Of a stretch of DNA of 64,000 bases, positions 1 through 8,109 are shown in pieces. The position numbers and the translations under genes were made by a program. The notes under the pieces were generated by a model, which saw nothing but the letters and a program-made list of their open reading frames with translations, had not been told where the DNA came from and ran no database searches. The stretch's first letter is position 1. Each line of letters starts with the position of its first letter. The stretch comes from an uncultured Saccharospirillaceae bacterium (GTDB taxonomy: Bacteria; Pseudomonadota; Gammaproteobacteria; Pseudomonadales; Oceanobacteraceae), in NCBI GenBank assembly GCA_947503895.1, contig CANNFT010000002.1, forward strand, positions 248,001-312,000. The letters run 5' to 3'.

Positions 1-266
1 TCTTAGCTGCCTGTGCGGCAGTTCAGAGGGGTTGATAACGCAGAGAGCCGTTTAGCACTTTCTTAGCTGCCTGTGCGGCAGTTCAGATCACGTTGATAGT
101 AGGGGGGGTTCTCATGGTTTTCTTAGCTGCCTGTGCGGCAGTTCAGAGTCATCCAGTGACTCTGCCGCATTTTCGGCATTTCTTAGCTGCCTGTGCGGCA
201 GTTCAGGGCTTGTGGAGCGGTTGGACATTGGTTCATCATTTCTTAGCTGCCTGTGCGGCAGTTCAG
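1..266 (-). CRISPR. Type I-F-like CRISPR array, truncated by window edge
   Basis: Five repeats at exact 60-base spacing. Four full 28-base copies lie at 59-86, 119-146, 179-206 and 239-266, and 26 bases of a fifth lie at 1-26. All copies visible are identical. Each of the four spacers is exactly 32 bases (27-58, 87-118, 147-178, 207-238), the type I-F spacing. Read on the minus strand the repeat begins CTGAACTGCCGCACAGGCAG and ends CTAAGAAA, with the GCTGCC/GGCAGC hairpin recognised by Cas6f-type enzymes. By I-F convention the leader-proximal end is therefore at 266 and transcription runs leftwards out of the window. The spacers are all different; their targets cannot be judged here. Confidence 0.97.
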
Positions 267-520
267 AGGAGTCTTATAGCAAAAAAAACACGTTACAACA
301 AAGACTTACCTTATTTTGACCGCTCAGAGCTATTAATCTTGTCGATCTTGTAACGTGTTGATTTATATACTAATTTTTAAAGAGCATTTTTTATTGGTTA
401 AACCAATGGGTAAAGACTCTACAATTTCGGTCTCCTACCGGTCTTTTCACACTGCAAAATAAAGGTCGTCAGCATAATGGTTGCTTCCATTCTCGTGTCG
501 GGCGAAAGCCGCGACCTACT
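267..520 (-). promoter_or_regulatory. Putative CRISPR leader between cas1 and array
   Basis: This AT-rich 254-base stretch without a gene lies between the cas1 stop and the first repeat, on the side expected for the leader of an I-F array. It contains a perfect 12-base inverted repeat, AACACGTTACAA at 287-298 and TTGTAACGTGTT at 348-359, separated by 49 bases and beginning about 20 bases from the first repeat. A run of eight A follows the repeat region on the plus strand. The role of the inverted repeat is not known to me. It could be a protein site for transcription or spacer integration. Confidence 0.6.
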
Positions 521-1477
521 TTACATTTCATATTCTCCTCTCAGTGCAATTTGTTTTACTTTATCAAACATGTACTCTAATGCTTTGTGATCTGTGAATG
601 CTTGTAATACTTGCTGACGAAATTCTTGCTCGGCGGCATTCTCCTTGGCGCAGACAAAGGCCCAAGGCAATACAATGGCGTCTTTGATGAGATCCGCTAC
701 ATCGAACACTAAGGCACCACGCCGTGTCTTCCCATGCATCACGGCAAAACCATGCGGTATGCCAAGCACCCACAAACAACATGCGGCTAATCCGTAGGCG
801 AGGTAGTTTCCGTGGTTTAAGAAGTCGTTGGCTTTGTCTGTGGATTGATGTTGACGGCTAAAGTTTTCAGTCTTGGTTTGATTGGCAGCGTACTTGTAAA
901 GCGTTTTGGTAAGTTGCGCTTCGGTGAGTAATAAATCTGATGGCTTTTTAGCGTTTTCTGTACGGGTGTAAAATACTTCTAGTGCACTTTGTATACTGCC
1001 ATCGCTGAAATTAAACCCTTCAGTTTTTAAATCACGATCTTTTTCCCATACCTTTTGCAAATACCCAATTCGCGCTTGCTGTAACCTTTTAGCAGCATCT
1101 AAACGTTTGTCATCATCGAACCAAAATCCTAACCAGCCCTGCAAATATTCTGTTGGCCGATATTCACTTTGCGGTGTCATCCATTCGATTTCAGTGGCCA
1201 TCAACAACGGTGTGCCGCCACCACCACTGAATCCGACTAAAACACCGGCTTGTGCGAGCATTCTCATGGCGGCTTGGGTGATGGATGTACCTGTGCCTAA
1301 TAATAAGCAGGTGGTATTCGCAATGGGAATGTTGAAGTACTGGTTTTCTTTCTTAGCTTCGGTCAAATATAGAACACGACCATCTTTCTGCATCACGCGG
1401 CAGTGCTCTAAATAATAGAGGTTTGCACGATGTGAATGTAAAATAGCCTTCAGCTCGCTAGAAGGTAGGCTCTCCAT
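521..1477 (-). CDS. cas1: CRISPR-associated endonuclease Cas1, type I-F
   Basis: This 318-residue Cas1 belongs to the I-F branch and is the integrase that inserts new spacers together with Cas2. The C-terminal metal site is visible: a His in AVMHGKTRRGA (near residue 248) and Asp residues in FDVADLIKDA (near 259-265). An acidic residue lies upstream in the LLTEAQLTKTLYK helix, matching the Glu/His/Asp metal site of Cas1. The length is usual for the family. The gene runs toward the array in the same direction as array transcription. No cas2-3 or csy gene follows it, whereas in ordinary I-F loci cas1 is followed at once by cas2-3. The other genes may be absent or may lie left of the window. Confidence 0.93.
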   Translation of the reverse strand: MESLPSSELKAILHSHRANLYYLEHCRVMQKDGRVLYLTEAKKENQYFNIPIANTTCLLLGTGTSITQAAMRMLAQAGVLVGFSGGGGTPLLMATEIEWMTPQSEYRPTEYLQGWLGFWFDDDKRLDAAKRLQQARIGYLQKVWEKDRDLKTEGFNFSDGSIQSALEVFYTRTENAKKPSDLLLTEAQLTKTLYKYAANQTKTENFSRQHQSTDKANDFLNHGNYLAYGLAACCLWVLGIPHGFAVMHGKTRRGALVFDVADLIKDAIVLPWAFVCAKENAAEQEFRQQVLQAFTDHKALEYMFDKVKQIALRGEYEM

Positions 1478-1711
1478 ATTTATTCCAATGTCGTAAATGA
1501 AAATTATTAATGAGGCAAATTTATTTTCTGGATGCCACTGTGCACAACTCGATGTACGTTGTAAATATTTTACTTTTAACGCCTTACGAGTGTTCTTTTT
1601 TTGCTCACACCTAATGCTTTACCAATCTTTTTTCATTGTTCATTTTTAGACTCGTACTATTCAGTTAATTTTTATTTTCACTCAATATTCATTCTATATT
1701 CGCTGTCTACT

Positions 1712-1959
1712 TCATTTTTTACTCAGTTCGAATGTCCAGACTATCGCTTTTTCTTCCGTAAAGCCTTTTGCGATTAGTGCTGTTACATCTGTATTTATAC
1801 GGCCTTGTGCTTGGGGTGAGGTATATAAATCATTGTTTCACTCAGTGCATTCACATCAATATCAAACAGTTGTTCGTTTATGCGGCACCTTTCATAAAAT
1901 TTGCCTTTGGTTTTTTGACTTTTAGTGGCATGCTTTGAATGTTCATCACAATATGGCAT
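1712..1959 (-). pseudogene. Small frameshifted ORF, unknown family
   Basis: Reading leftwards from an ATG at 1959 (MPYCDEHSKHATKSQKTKG...), the frame runs to about 1813. It then continues plausibly in another frame (QAQGRINTDVTALIAKGFTE...) to a stop at 1712-1714. One missing base in the GGGG run at 1813-1816 would join them into about 82 residues. The first half has a degraded relative at 3314-3440 (ATIKMQKTKGIYDRVRIKEK), so the frame appears to have been coding. I do not recognise the family. It could be a real frameshift, a sequencing error in a homopolymer, or chance in the second half. Confidence 0.4.
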
Positions 1960-2112
1960 TCGTCACGACACATACATACTGGCTGCATAAACATGTCGTT
2001 TAAATAACCGCATCAAATAACGTTTGGATTTAGAAAGAAATGAATCAATCACGGCCTTATCGTTGGGACTTATTATTTAGCCATCAGTTAATTGAGATAA
2101 TTATTTTATGGA

Positions 2113-3177
2113 ATGGTCGACATAATTATGGGAAATAAAAATGAAGCACTCAAAAAAATTCAAGAAATATACGCCATATTTAAGAATAAAAGCATTAAAG
2201 ATAAGGCGGACTTAATAGAATCCAAGCTCAATCAAGCGAAGAATAAATCCGATGTGCTGGATGCTTTAAATATAGCTATCGGCTCTGGCACAACACTTAA
2301 ATATAAGTTCACGCCACATAAATTAGTGTCTATAGCGTTAATTCCTTTAGGAGCTTTCTTAATATCATTAGGAAGGAATCTCGAATATACCCAATATATT
2401 GTAATGATATTTGCAACTATAATTACTTTTTATATGTTCGAATATAGGAAAGCTCAATTAATTAAGCTTAGAAAAATTGAGAAACGGTGCAGGAAAATAT
2501 CTTGGTTTAGCGATCAAAATGGCTTTTCTAAAGCCTTAGTTGATTTCAGTAATGACGTAGATTACATAGGCTTTCAGATAAAGAAAAATAAATTACCCCC
2601 AAAAATTGAATATATCTATGAAGGAATATTAAAAGGTGACGTAAGAAGTATTCACTACACCTACGTGGAACAGTCTTATCTTTACAGATATCAATATAAG
2701 AACCGGGTAAAATTTCTTCAGGGTTTTCAATATCATTTTATTTTAGACATTCAAAATAGTCAGCCCGCACTTATCTCTAACAAAGGTGAGTATATGTATA
2801 AAATGACGAATTTAACGCCCCAAGCTCAGCTCGAAGAGTTTCTAAGTTACGACATAAAAGTATTCGGTGATTATAGATACCTATATCGACTATTAAGCAT
2901 CAGGGCGATCAGTATCATTAATTTCATGCGTGAAAAATTCGGCACTTTCACTATTGAAATTAAAGATAATAATAAAATATGTATAAGCATCACGAAAAAC
3001 CTATTAGATTCATTAGGGGCGGTTGGCATAGAGGACACTTCTCTTTTTTATGATGAGTTGTCTTCAGGTTTAGAAACACCCAAAAAAATGCAGATGATGT
3101 TAACCTGCATTTATGATTTACTTTTAGAAATAGACAAGGCACCTAGCGCTGAAAGCGAAGAGCCTAAATGTGCATAA
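2113..3177 (+). CDS. Two-helix membrane protein, first of tandem paralog pair
   Basis: This 354-residue protein is of unknown function. It has an N-terminal Lys-rich helical segment, two hydrophobic segments (about residues 70-90 and 95-112), then a soluble domain rich in aromatic residues and a conserved C-terminal part (GAVGIEDTSLFYDELSSGLE). The overall plan (two membrane helices followed by a YTYVEQ... / FQYHFILDI beta-rich region) is reminiscent of DUF3137 proteins, but I cannot confirm membership. The second paralog starts MSNKNV, so the true start here may be the internal ATG at 2128 (MGNKNE). Neither start has a clear ribosome site. The base composition is much richer in A and T than the downstream chromosome, suggesting acquisition. 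Confidence 0.8.
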   Translation: MVDIIMGNKNEALKKIQEIYAIFKNKSIKDKADLIESKLNQAKNKSDVLDALNIAIGSGTTLKYKFTPHKLVSIALIPLGAFLISLGRNLEYTQYIVMIFATIITFYMFEYRKAQLIKLRKIEKRCRKISWFSDQNGFSKALVDFSNDVDYIGFQIKKNKLPPKIEYIYEGILKGDVRSIHYTYVEQSYLYRYQYKNRVKFLQGFQYHFILDIQNSQPALISNKGEYMYKMTNLTPQAQLEEFLSYDIKVFGDYRYLYRLLSIRAISIINFMREKFGTFTIEIKDNNKICISITKNLLDSLGAVGIEDTSLFYDELSSGLETPKKMQMMLTCIYDLLLEIDKAPSAESEEPKCA

Positions 3178-3313
3178 GCTTCATGCTTAATCCGAAAATT
3201 CATTGGTATAACTTAATTTAATTCATCTTGATCTTATAAGGCCTGATAGCACTGACTACGCATATTTATCAGGTCTCGCTATAATATTTTTGCTTCATCG
3301 AGTCTAATTCTAC

Positions 3314-3440
3314 CTACTTTTCTTTTATGCGGACCCGGTCATAAATCCCCTTAGTTTTTTGCATTTTTATTGTGGCATTACCCGGTCATAAATCCCCTTA
3401 GTTTTTTGCATTTTTATTGTGGCATTACTTGATATCCATA
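3314..3440 (-). pseudogene. Decayed second copy of the small opposite-strand ORF
   Basis: Reading leftwards, the frame encodes ATIKMQKTKGIYDRVRIKEK and stops at 3314-3316. It resembles ATKSQKTKGKFYERCRINEQ in the remnant at 1712-1959. The 47-base tandem duplication at 3333-3426 is not a multiple of three, so it breaks this frame. The copy sits at the same position relative to the following paralog as the first remnant does, showing that the duplicated unit included this small gene. The similarity was judged by eye over about 20 residues. Confidence 0.35.
3333..3426. repeat. Perfect 47-bp tandem duplication
   Basis: Bases 3333-3379 and 3380-3426 are identical over all 47 positions (beginning ACCCGGTCATAAATCCCC and ending TTTTATTGTGGCATT). 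They abut with no spacer. The unit lies upstream of the second paralog at 3673. A single diverged equivalent can be followed upstream of the first paralog around 1875-1935. The perfect identity implies a recent event. Confidence 0.97.
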
Positions 3441-3672
3441 AAAACATGGAGTTTGTCACGAAAATTTCCGCTCTGACTGCATAAACATGCAGCCTAAATC
3501 ACCACTTCAATTAAACTTGGATTAAGAAACATATGAATAAAACAGGGTCTCATCACTGGAACTTACTATTACACCATCCTTTAATTGAGATAGTGACTTT
3601 ATGGAAAGGGCGTTATAATCATACGCAATCAGAATGACTCTCTCAGTTTAGATCGAATAAGGATATTTAACG

Positions 3673-4668
3673 GTGAGCAATAAAAATGTTAGCGACAAGG
3701 TCAATATAATCGAATATAAGCTTAGTCGAGCCAAGGATAAAGCGGATGTACTAAGCGCCTTGAGAACAGCGATCGATTCCAACACAAGACTTCAATATAA
3801 TTTTGCACTCCACAAGCTTGTATCGTTTGCGTGCATTCCAGCTGGCTTCTACGTATTTTTTTTAGGCGCGAGTGAATCAGAACAATTTTTTATTTTAAGT
3901 GCAATTTACTTTGCCATTTCATATATTATGTATCGTCACAGAAAAGGCAGGCTAGAAAAACTCAAGAAGGTGGAAAAAATATCAAGGGAAATTGTATGGA
4001 TAGATGCCCAAGACGGTACGCCGGATAGGTTAAATTGCAACTACGGTCATTTTGACTACTCAGGTTTCAGCATTGCAAAAAGTGATCGAGATTTTGAAGT
4101 GCAAGGTGTTTACAATAGCCAATTCTCTGGCCCCCTCAAAACTTTTCAATATACCTATGTTAAACAGTATTACTTGGAGGTGCGTTCTGCTGGAGACAAC
4201 ACCAGGAAATTTAAAAAGTATCGTTATCATTTTATTTTTGACACTCCTATAAGTTTACCTGCTCTTATCTGTAGTTACCGTTCTGATATATACAAGGACA
4301 CATTATTAGCACCCCAAAAGCAGTTCGAAGCATGCTTTAAGCGCAGCATGAGAGTATTCGGTGATGAGAGCGACTTACACAGTTTATTAAGCGCCATGAT
4401 GATCAGTATTATTGATTTCATATACAAACATTTTGACCTCATTAGCATTGAAATTAAAGATGACGGAAAAATGTGCATCAGCATCGCCAATGATTTATTT
4501 GAGTCATTAGGGTCCGTTGGCATTGAAGACACTTCGAATTTTTATAAAGAGCTATCTTCAGGTTTAGAGACATCGGAAAAAATGCAAATGATGCTGACAT
4601 GCATGCATGATTTACTTTTACAATTGGATAAGGTATCTACTGAAAGCGAGGAAGCCAAAAGTGCCTGA
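3673..4668 (+). CDS. Two-helix membrane protein, second of tandem paralog pair
   Basis: This 331-residue paralog of the gene at 2113-3177 keeps the same layout: a Lys-rich N-terminal helix, two hydrophobic segments (about residues 47-63 and 71-88), the YTYVKQYYLEVR and YRYHFIFDT strands, and a closely matching C-terminus (GSVGIEDTSNFYKELSSGLE, then KMQMMLTC). The start is GTG at 3673, with AAGGAT about ten bases upstream. The C-terminal third is clearly better conserved between the copies than the middle, so that part is probably the functional core. I cannot assign a function. The position beside cas1 makes a defence or mobile-element origin possible, but that is inference. Confidence 0.82.
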   Translation: MSNKNVSDKVNIIEYKLSRAKDKADVLSALRTAIDSNTRLQYNFALHKLVSFACIPAGFYVFFLGASESEQFFILSAIYFAISYIMYRHRKGRLEKLKKVEKISREIVWIDAQDGTPDRLNCNYGHFDYSGFSIAKSDRDFEVQGVYNSQFSGPLKTFQYTYVKQYYLEVRSAGDNTRKFKKYRYHFIFDTPISLPALICSYRSDIYKDTLLAPQKQFEACFKRSMRVFGDESDLHSLLSAMMISIIDFIYKHFDLISIEIKDDGKMCISIANDLFESLGSVGIEDTSNFYKELSSGLETSEKMQMMLTCMHDLLLQLDKVSTESEEAKSA

Positions 4669-4871
4669 GTGTTCTAATTGATCCGCATATCCAATGGCAC
4701 ATTAATTTTAAGCGACACTGATTTTTGGGCTGGTTGATCGCTGAGTATATGATGACCTTAACTTCGCTTGTTTATGCAAACCTGCGAATTAAGGCATACA
4801 ACTCATTGAGTCTAAAACGATGAAGCCATTACAGTCAAAACTATGGAGAGAGCGAGAGGGTGGAGGCTATT

Positions 4872-5747
4872 TTATTCGCTCTCCATTATTTTTCGATACT
4901 GCCCCGGTGTGACACCCACGTATTTTTTAAAGACTCTGCTTAAATGGCTTTGATGGCTAAAGCCATTTTGCGCGGCGATGGCGGCTAGACTAGCGGCTTC
5001 AATGTTATTGGGTGATAAACTGCGCTTGACGTTTTCAATTCGAGCAAATTGTATGTAGTCATTGGGTGTAAAACCGGTACTTAATTGAAACATGCGCAAG
5101 AAATGATAGGCGCTTAAGTTTGCCTGTTCAGCAAGATCATTCAGTTGAATTTTTGTGTGCAAGTTAGCCTGCATAAAATCTCTTACTCTTTTCAAGACGC
5201 GAGGACTAAGACCCCCCGTTAGGGAGCTTTCTTTTTTAATACAGTAGTGCGTATCACTGAGTAATTGAGAAAAGATGGTTTGAATGTGTTGCTCGTAGGC
5301 TAAGGGCGTTTGCAATAGCCCCTCGGCGAACAGTTTTTTGACTTCGACCACCAGTTGTCGATCGTCGTTAAAAATGAGTTCCGGTACTTGTATGATTCTC
5401 GGTTCAATATCGAGCGTCATGGCTGCAAATTGTTTGATGGACTCATCGCTAAAATACAGATGCGCAAAATGGAAAGGTTTAGATATTTCCCAATCGGAAT
5501 AGTGGAATTGCGGCAGTAGTGAAACGGTATTGGTTTGCCCAAAACCAGTATTGACGTCTAGCCTGCGAGAACCTTCGCCGCCCGTCGCATAATAGCTGAG
5601 AGTATGAACACGATCCGCTTGGTAGGTCACGCGATCGAAGTCATTGCTCCAGTAGGCCAAACCATAATGCTGGTTGACGCTTTGATGCCCGTGCAGTTGG
5701 GCATTGGAGCGTTTCAAGGTATCGAAGATGAATTCTGATTCAGGCAC
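4872..5747 (-). CDS. AraC family transcriptional regulator
   Basis: This 291-residue one-component regulator has an N-terminal sensor half (about 1-165) of the AraC ligand-binding type with no recognised ligand. The C-terminal half is a typical double helix-turn-helix: LNDLAEQANLSAYHFLRMFQ, then TPNDYIQFARIENVKR, and the second helix pair LAAIAAQNGFSHQSHLSRVF ending in GVTPGQYR. It is transcribed away from the EamA transporter at 6051 with about 300 bases between them, a common regulator-target layout, so control of that exporter is a reasonable guess. Nothing indicates the effector. Confidence 0.93.
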   Translation of the reverse strand: MPESEFIFDTLKRSNAQLHGHQSVNQHYGLAYWSNDFDRVTYQADRVHTLSYYATGGEGSRRLDVNTGFGQTNTVSLLPQFHYSDWEISKPFHFAHLYFSDESIKQFAAMTLDIEPRIIQVPELIFNDDRQLVVEVKKLFAEGLLQTPLAYEQHIQTIFSQLLSDTHYCIKKESSLTGGLSPRVLKRVRDFMQANLHTKIQLNDLAEQANLSAYHFLRMFQLSTGFTPNDYIQFARIENVKRSLSPNNIEAASLAAIAAQNGFSHQSHLSRVFKKYVGVTPGQYRKIMESE

Positions 5748-6050
5748 GTCTCCCCCTCGCGTTTGTCAATTTGCCCACTGCAATGATTAATCGAATGATG
5801 ATGGCTTACATGGTATGCCTGACCGAATCAGTCCACAACGCCCATGCGACGAAAACCGCAATTTTGTGCAATCTTTAGTGTCTCAATAGAGCCAAAATCA
5901 GCCTTCGAGTTAACGGTTTCCTGTGGTGTACGACATTGCGTAAAGAGTATGCGGCACGCGAAGCAGGTTATGGCGTTGTCCGTCTGGCAGGGTGCAGCTT
6001 AGCAACGGTTTGTCAGCGGTACTGAGGCCGTCCAATTGTGGGGTGGATTT
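5748..6050. other. Divergent intergenic region, araC-type gene / EamA gene
   Basis: This region of about 300 bases lies between two divergently transcribed genes. Promoters for both must be here, but I see no convincing -35/-10 pair, operator palindrome or RNA gene. Bases 6040-6047 (GGGGTGGA) form the ribosome site of the downstream transporter gene. Confidence 0.5.
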
Positions 6051-6947
6051 ATGAATGGTTTTTTGTATGCGGCTGTGGTGCTGATTTGGGGCACTACCTG
6101 GTCCGCTATTTATTTTCAACACGGGGATGTGCCCGTGACGGTTTCGGTGTTTTATCGCTTTGCTTTGGCCGCGATGATTATGCTACCGCTGATGAAGCTC
6201 TTCGGAAAATTGCAGTCCACGCAAAAAGATGATCATGTCTTTATGTTTTTTCAGGGCGCTTGTTTGTTTTCATTAAATTTTATTTGCTTTTACCACGCGA
6301 CACAGTACATCAATACGGGCTTGGCCTCGGTGATGTTTTCATTAGCGACGCTCTACAATGCGGTCAATAATCGACTGTTTTGGAAAGAATCGATTCCTTC
6401 GAATGTCGTCGTTGCAGGGGGCATTGGGTCAACCGGTTTGGTGCTTTTATTTTGGCCTGAATTTGAAGGCAAAGTCGTATCTTGGGATACCTTAAAAGGA
6501 ATTGGCTTAGCCGCGCTGGGGACGTATTTTTTTAGTCTCGGCAATATGATTTCAAAGCGCCATTCATCAAAAGGGCTGTCACCCTTGACGACCAACGCCT
6601 ATGCCATGTGCTACGGCACCTTGATTTTGGCCACGCTGGTATTCGCAACCCAACAACCTTTGGTCGTGGATACGCGCCCTACATATTTAGCCGCACTGGT
6701 GTATTTGAGTATTTTTGGCTCCATTGTGGCGTTCACCATGTACCTCACGTTAGTGGCTCGCATTGGTGCCAATAACGCGGCTTATTCCACGGTGCTTTAC
6801 CCCATCGTCGCTTTAACGCTGGCCAGTTGGTTTGAGGGTTACACTTGGCAAACCACCAGCTTTATTGGCTTAGGTTTAACCATGTTGGGCAATGTGGTGA
6901 TCAACTTAAAATGGCGACCTAAATGGGTGCTCAGTCGCGCGGCATAA
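6051..6947 (+). CDS. EamA (DMT superfamily) inner-membrane transporter
   Basis: This roughly 298-residue protein has ten predicted hydrophobic helices in two EamA repeats, typical of drug/metabolite exporters. It opens with NGFLYAAVVLIWGTTWSAIYF, and the second repeat begins near GIGLAALGTYFFSLGNMISK. The ATG at 6051 is preferred because GGGGTGGA lies just upstream; a TTG fifteen bases earlier in the same frame lacks this. The substrate cannot be inferred; family members export amino acids or metabolites. It probably forms a regulator-target pair with the divergent AraC-type gene. Confidence 0.9.
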   Translation: MNGFLYAAVVLIWGTTWSAIYFQHGDVPVTVSVFYRFALAAMIMLPLMKLFGKLQSTQKDDHVFMFFQGACLFSLNFICFYHATQYINTGLASVMFSLATLYNAVNNRLFWKESIPSNVVVAGGIGSTGLVLLFWPEFEGKVVSWDTLKGIGLAALGTYFFSLGNMISKRHSSKGLSPLTTNAYAMCYGTLILATLVFATQQPLVVDTRPTYLAALVYLSIFGSIVAFTMYLTLVARIGANNAAYSTVLYPIVALTLASWFEGYTWQTTSFIGLGLTMLGNVVINLKWRPKWVLSRAA

Positions 6948-7010
6948 GAGGGCGGCGGCCTCACCCGCTATTTCCACGGGCTGAGAAACGCACAAGCTTA
7001 TGAGATCTTT

Positions 7011-7919
7011 ATGCAACGTAGTCGTCCCGCCAGCAACACGTTGCCCGTGAATCAAACTCAAACCGTGTTTTTAGATTTCGATGGCGAGACGTTGAACGGA
7101 CGACCTTTCAATGGCATTAATCAAACCATATCACTCAGCCCTTTAGCCGATTTTATGGAAAACTTTGGTTTTACCGCTGAGCAAGAATCGGTGCTGATTG
7201 ACAAAATTGTCGCAAAAGTCACTGACCAATTTGCTCCGTTAGTCGCGTCCAACGATCACGCGTTGGTCATCCAAAACAGTAAAGATCACGCGGATGCCTT
7301 TGGCGAAGCGAATGTCAGTCGCATCATTGTAGGCGGCACCATCGCCGAATTAAAAGTCGCGACCATTGGTATTGCGCAATCGATTGACCCAGGCAATTTC
7401 GATCAAGCTGAAACAGGCGTTGTATTATTGGATTTACTCAGTGGTGACGCGAATGAGTACCCAGAGAACAGCCTCAACAATATTCAACTTGGGGCCGGCG
7501 TGGAAAAAATTGATCTCATTGCAACCGCACTCGGTACGATTGTTGCGCACGAACTCGGTCATATTTTGTCTGGTCACCATACGAATAATGAGAACTCGAT
7601 ACTCAGTGTGATGGATGAGGGCGGTGATTTAGGCAATCACTTAGGGCTCGGAGACGACGAGATTTTTGGCACCGCTGACGATGTCACCGTGATGTTTATG
7701 CGCGACACCTACAGCCCTAGCACGAGCTTCCTCGGCGTTCAGGATACAGCCAATCAAATAGCCAATGGTTTACAAAAAGGGACACATCAAGCGTCATCGC
7801 GCAGTAATAATGATGATGACGATTCTTTTTTAGGATTGGGTCAATTATCGCTATTTTGGTTAAGTTTGCTGGGCTGCTTATTGGTGTTTCCAGCGCGTCG
7901 CACACGGGCTGACTCCTAA
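7011..7919 (+). CDS. Putative zinc metalloprotease-like protein with C-terminal anchor
   Basis: This 302-residue protein has an N-terminal FLDFDGETLNGR segment and a zinc motif VAHELGHILSGHHTNN near residues 181-195. The HELGH core and the following Gly and His resemble metzincins (HExxHxxGxxH), but the Gly is one position late. An Asp/Glu-rich loop follows (GLGDDEIFGTADD). The end is a low-complexity SNNDDDDS linker, a hydrophobic segment and basic ARRTRADS, the layout of a sorting/anchor signal of the GlyGly-CTERM/PEP-CTERM kind. No signal peptide precedes the ATG, and the frame is closed upstream by the stop of the transporter gene, so the secretion signal may have been lost. Substrate unknown. 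Confidence 0.7.
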   Translation: MQRSRPASNTLPVNQTQTVFLDFDGETLNGRPFNGINQTISLSPLADFMENFGFTAEQESVLIDKIVAKVTDQFAPLVASNDHALVIQNSKDHADAFGEANVSRIIVGGTIAELKVATIGIAQSIDPGNFDQAETGVVLLDLLSGDANEYPENSLNNIQLGAGVEKIDLIATALGTIVAHELGHILSGHHTNNENSILSVMDEGGDLGNHLGLGDDEIFGTADDVTVMFMRDTYSPSTSFLGVQDTANQIANGLQKGTHQASSRSNNDDDDSFLGLGQLSLFWLSLLGCLLVFPARRTRADS

Positions 7920-8048
7920 GCCGAAGGCTCGGGGTGAATCAGCGCAAAGCGGAGCAATGTTTGATGAACCTTTCGCGACCTGCTTTATTCAAAGGTATTG
8001 GGTGAAATACGTCGCAAAGGGGGGTCGAAATTGCTTTGCCTTCGTCTA

Positions 8049-8074
8049 TTGAAGTCGTACTATCCGCCCATATA
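8049..8074 (+). promoter_or_regulatory. Sigma-32 (heat shock) type promoter of htpX
   Basis: TTGAAG at 8049-8054 and CCCATATA at 8067-8074 are separated by 12 bases, matching the RpoH consensus (CTTGAA, 11-16 bases, CCCCATNT). It lies about 35 bases upstream of the htpX start, and htpX is a heat-shock gene in other bacteria. RpoH itself is encoded at 45893. Confidence 0.7.
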
Positions 8075-8109
8075 GTAGCTACAGCAATCAACTACGGGAA
8101 AACCTATCC

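Noticed and set aside
93..353. Open frame of 86 residues across the CRISPR repeats
   Set aside because: It is a translation of the repeats themselves (FLAACAAVQ occurs three times) and has no independent coding evidence.
461..515. tRNA-like shape after cas1 (GGTCG ... CGACC)
   Set aside because: Only a five-base end pairing; no D-arm, anticodon stem or TTC consensus at the proper places.
1478..4871. Integron cassette array (attC sites) in the AT-rich region
   Set aside because: Upstream regions repeat, but no RYYYAAC/GTTRRRY core pairs with a palindromic body are seen and no integrase is present.
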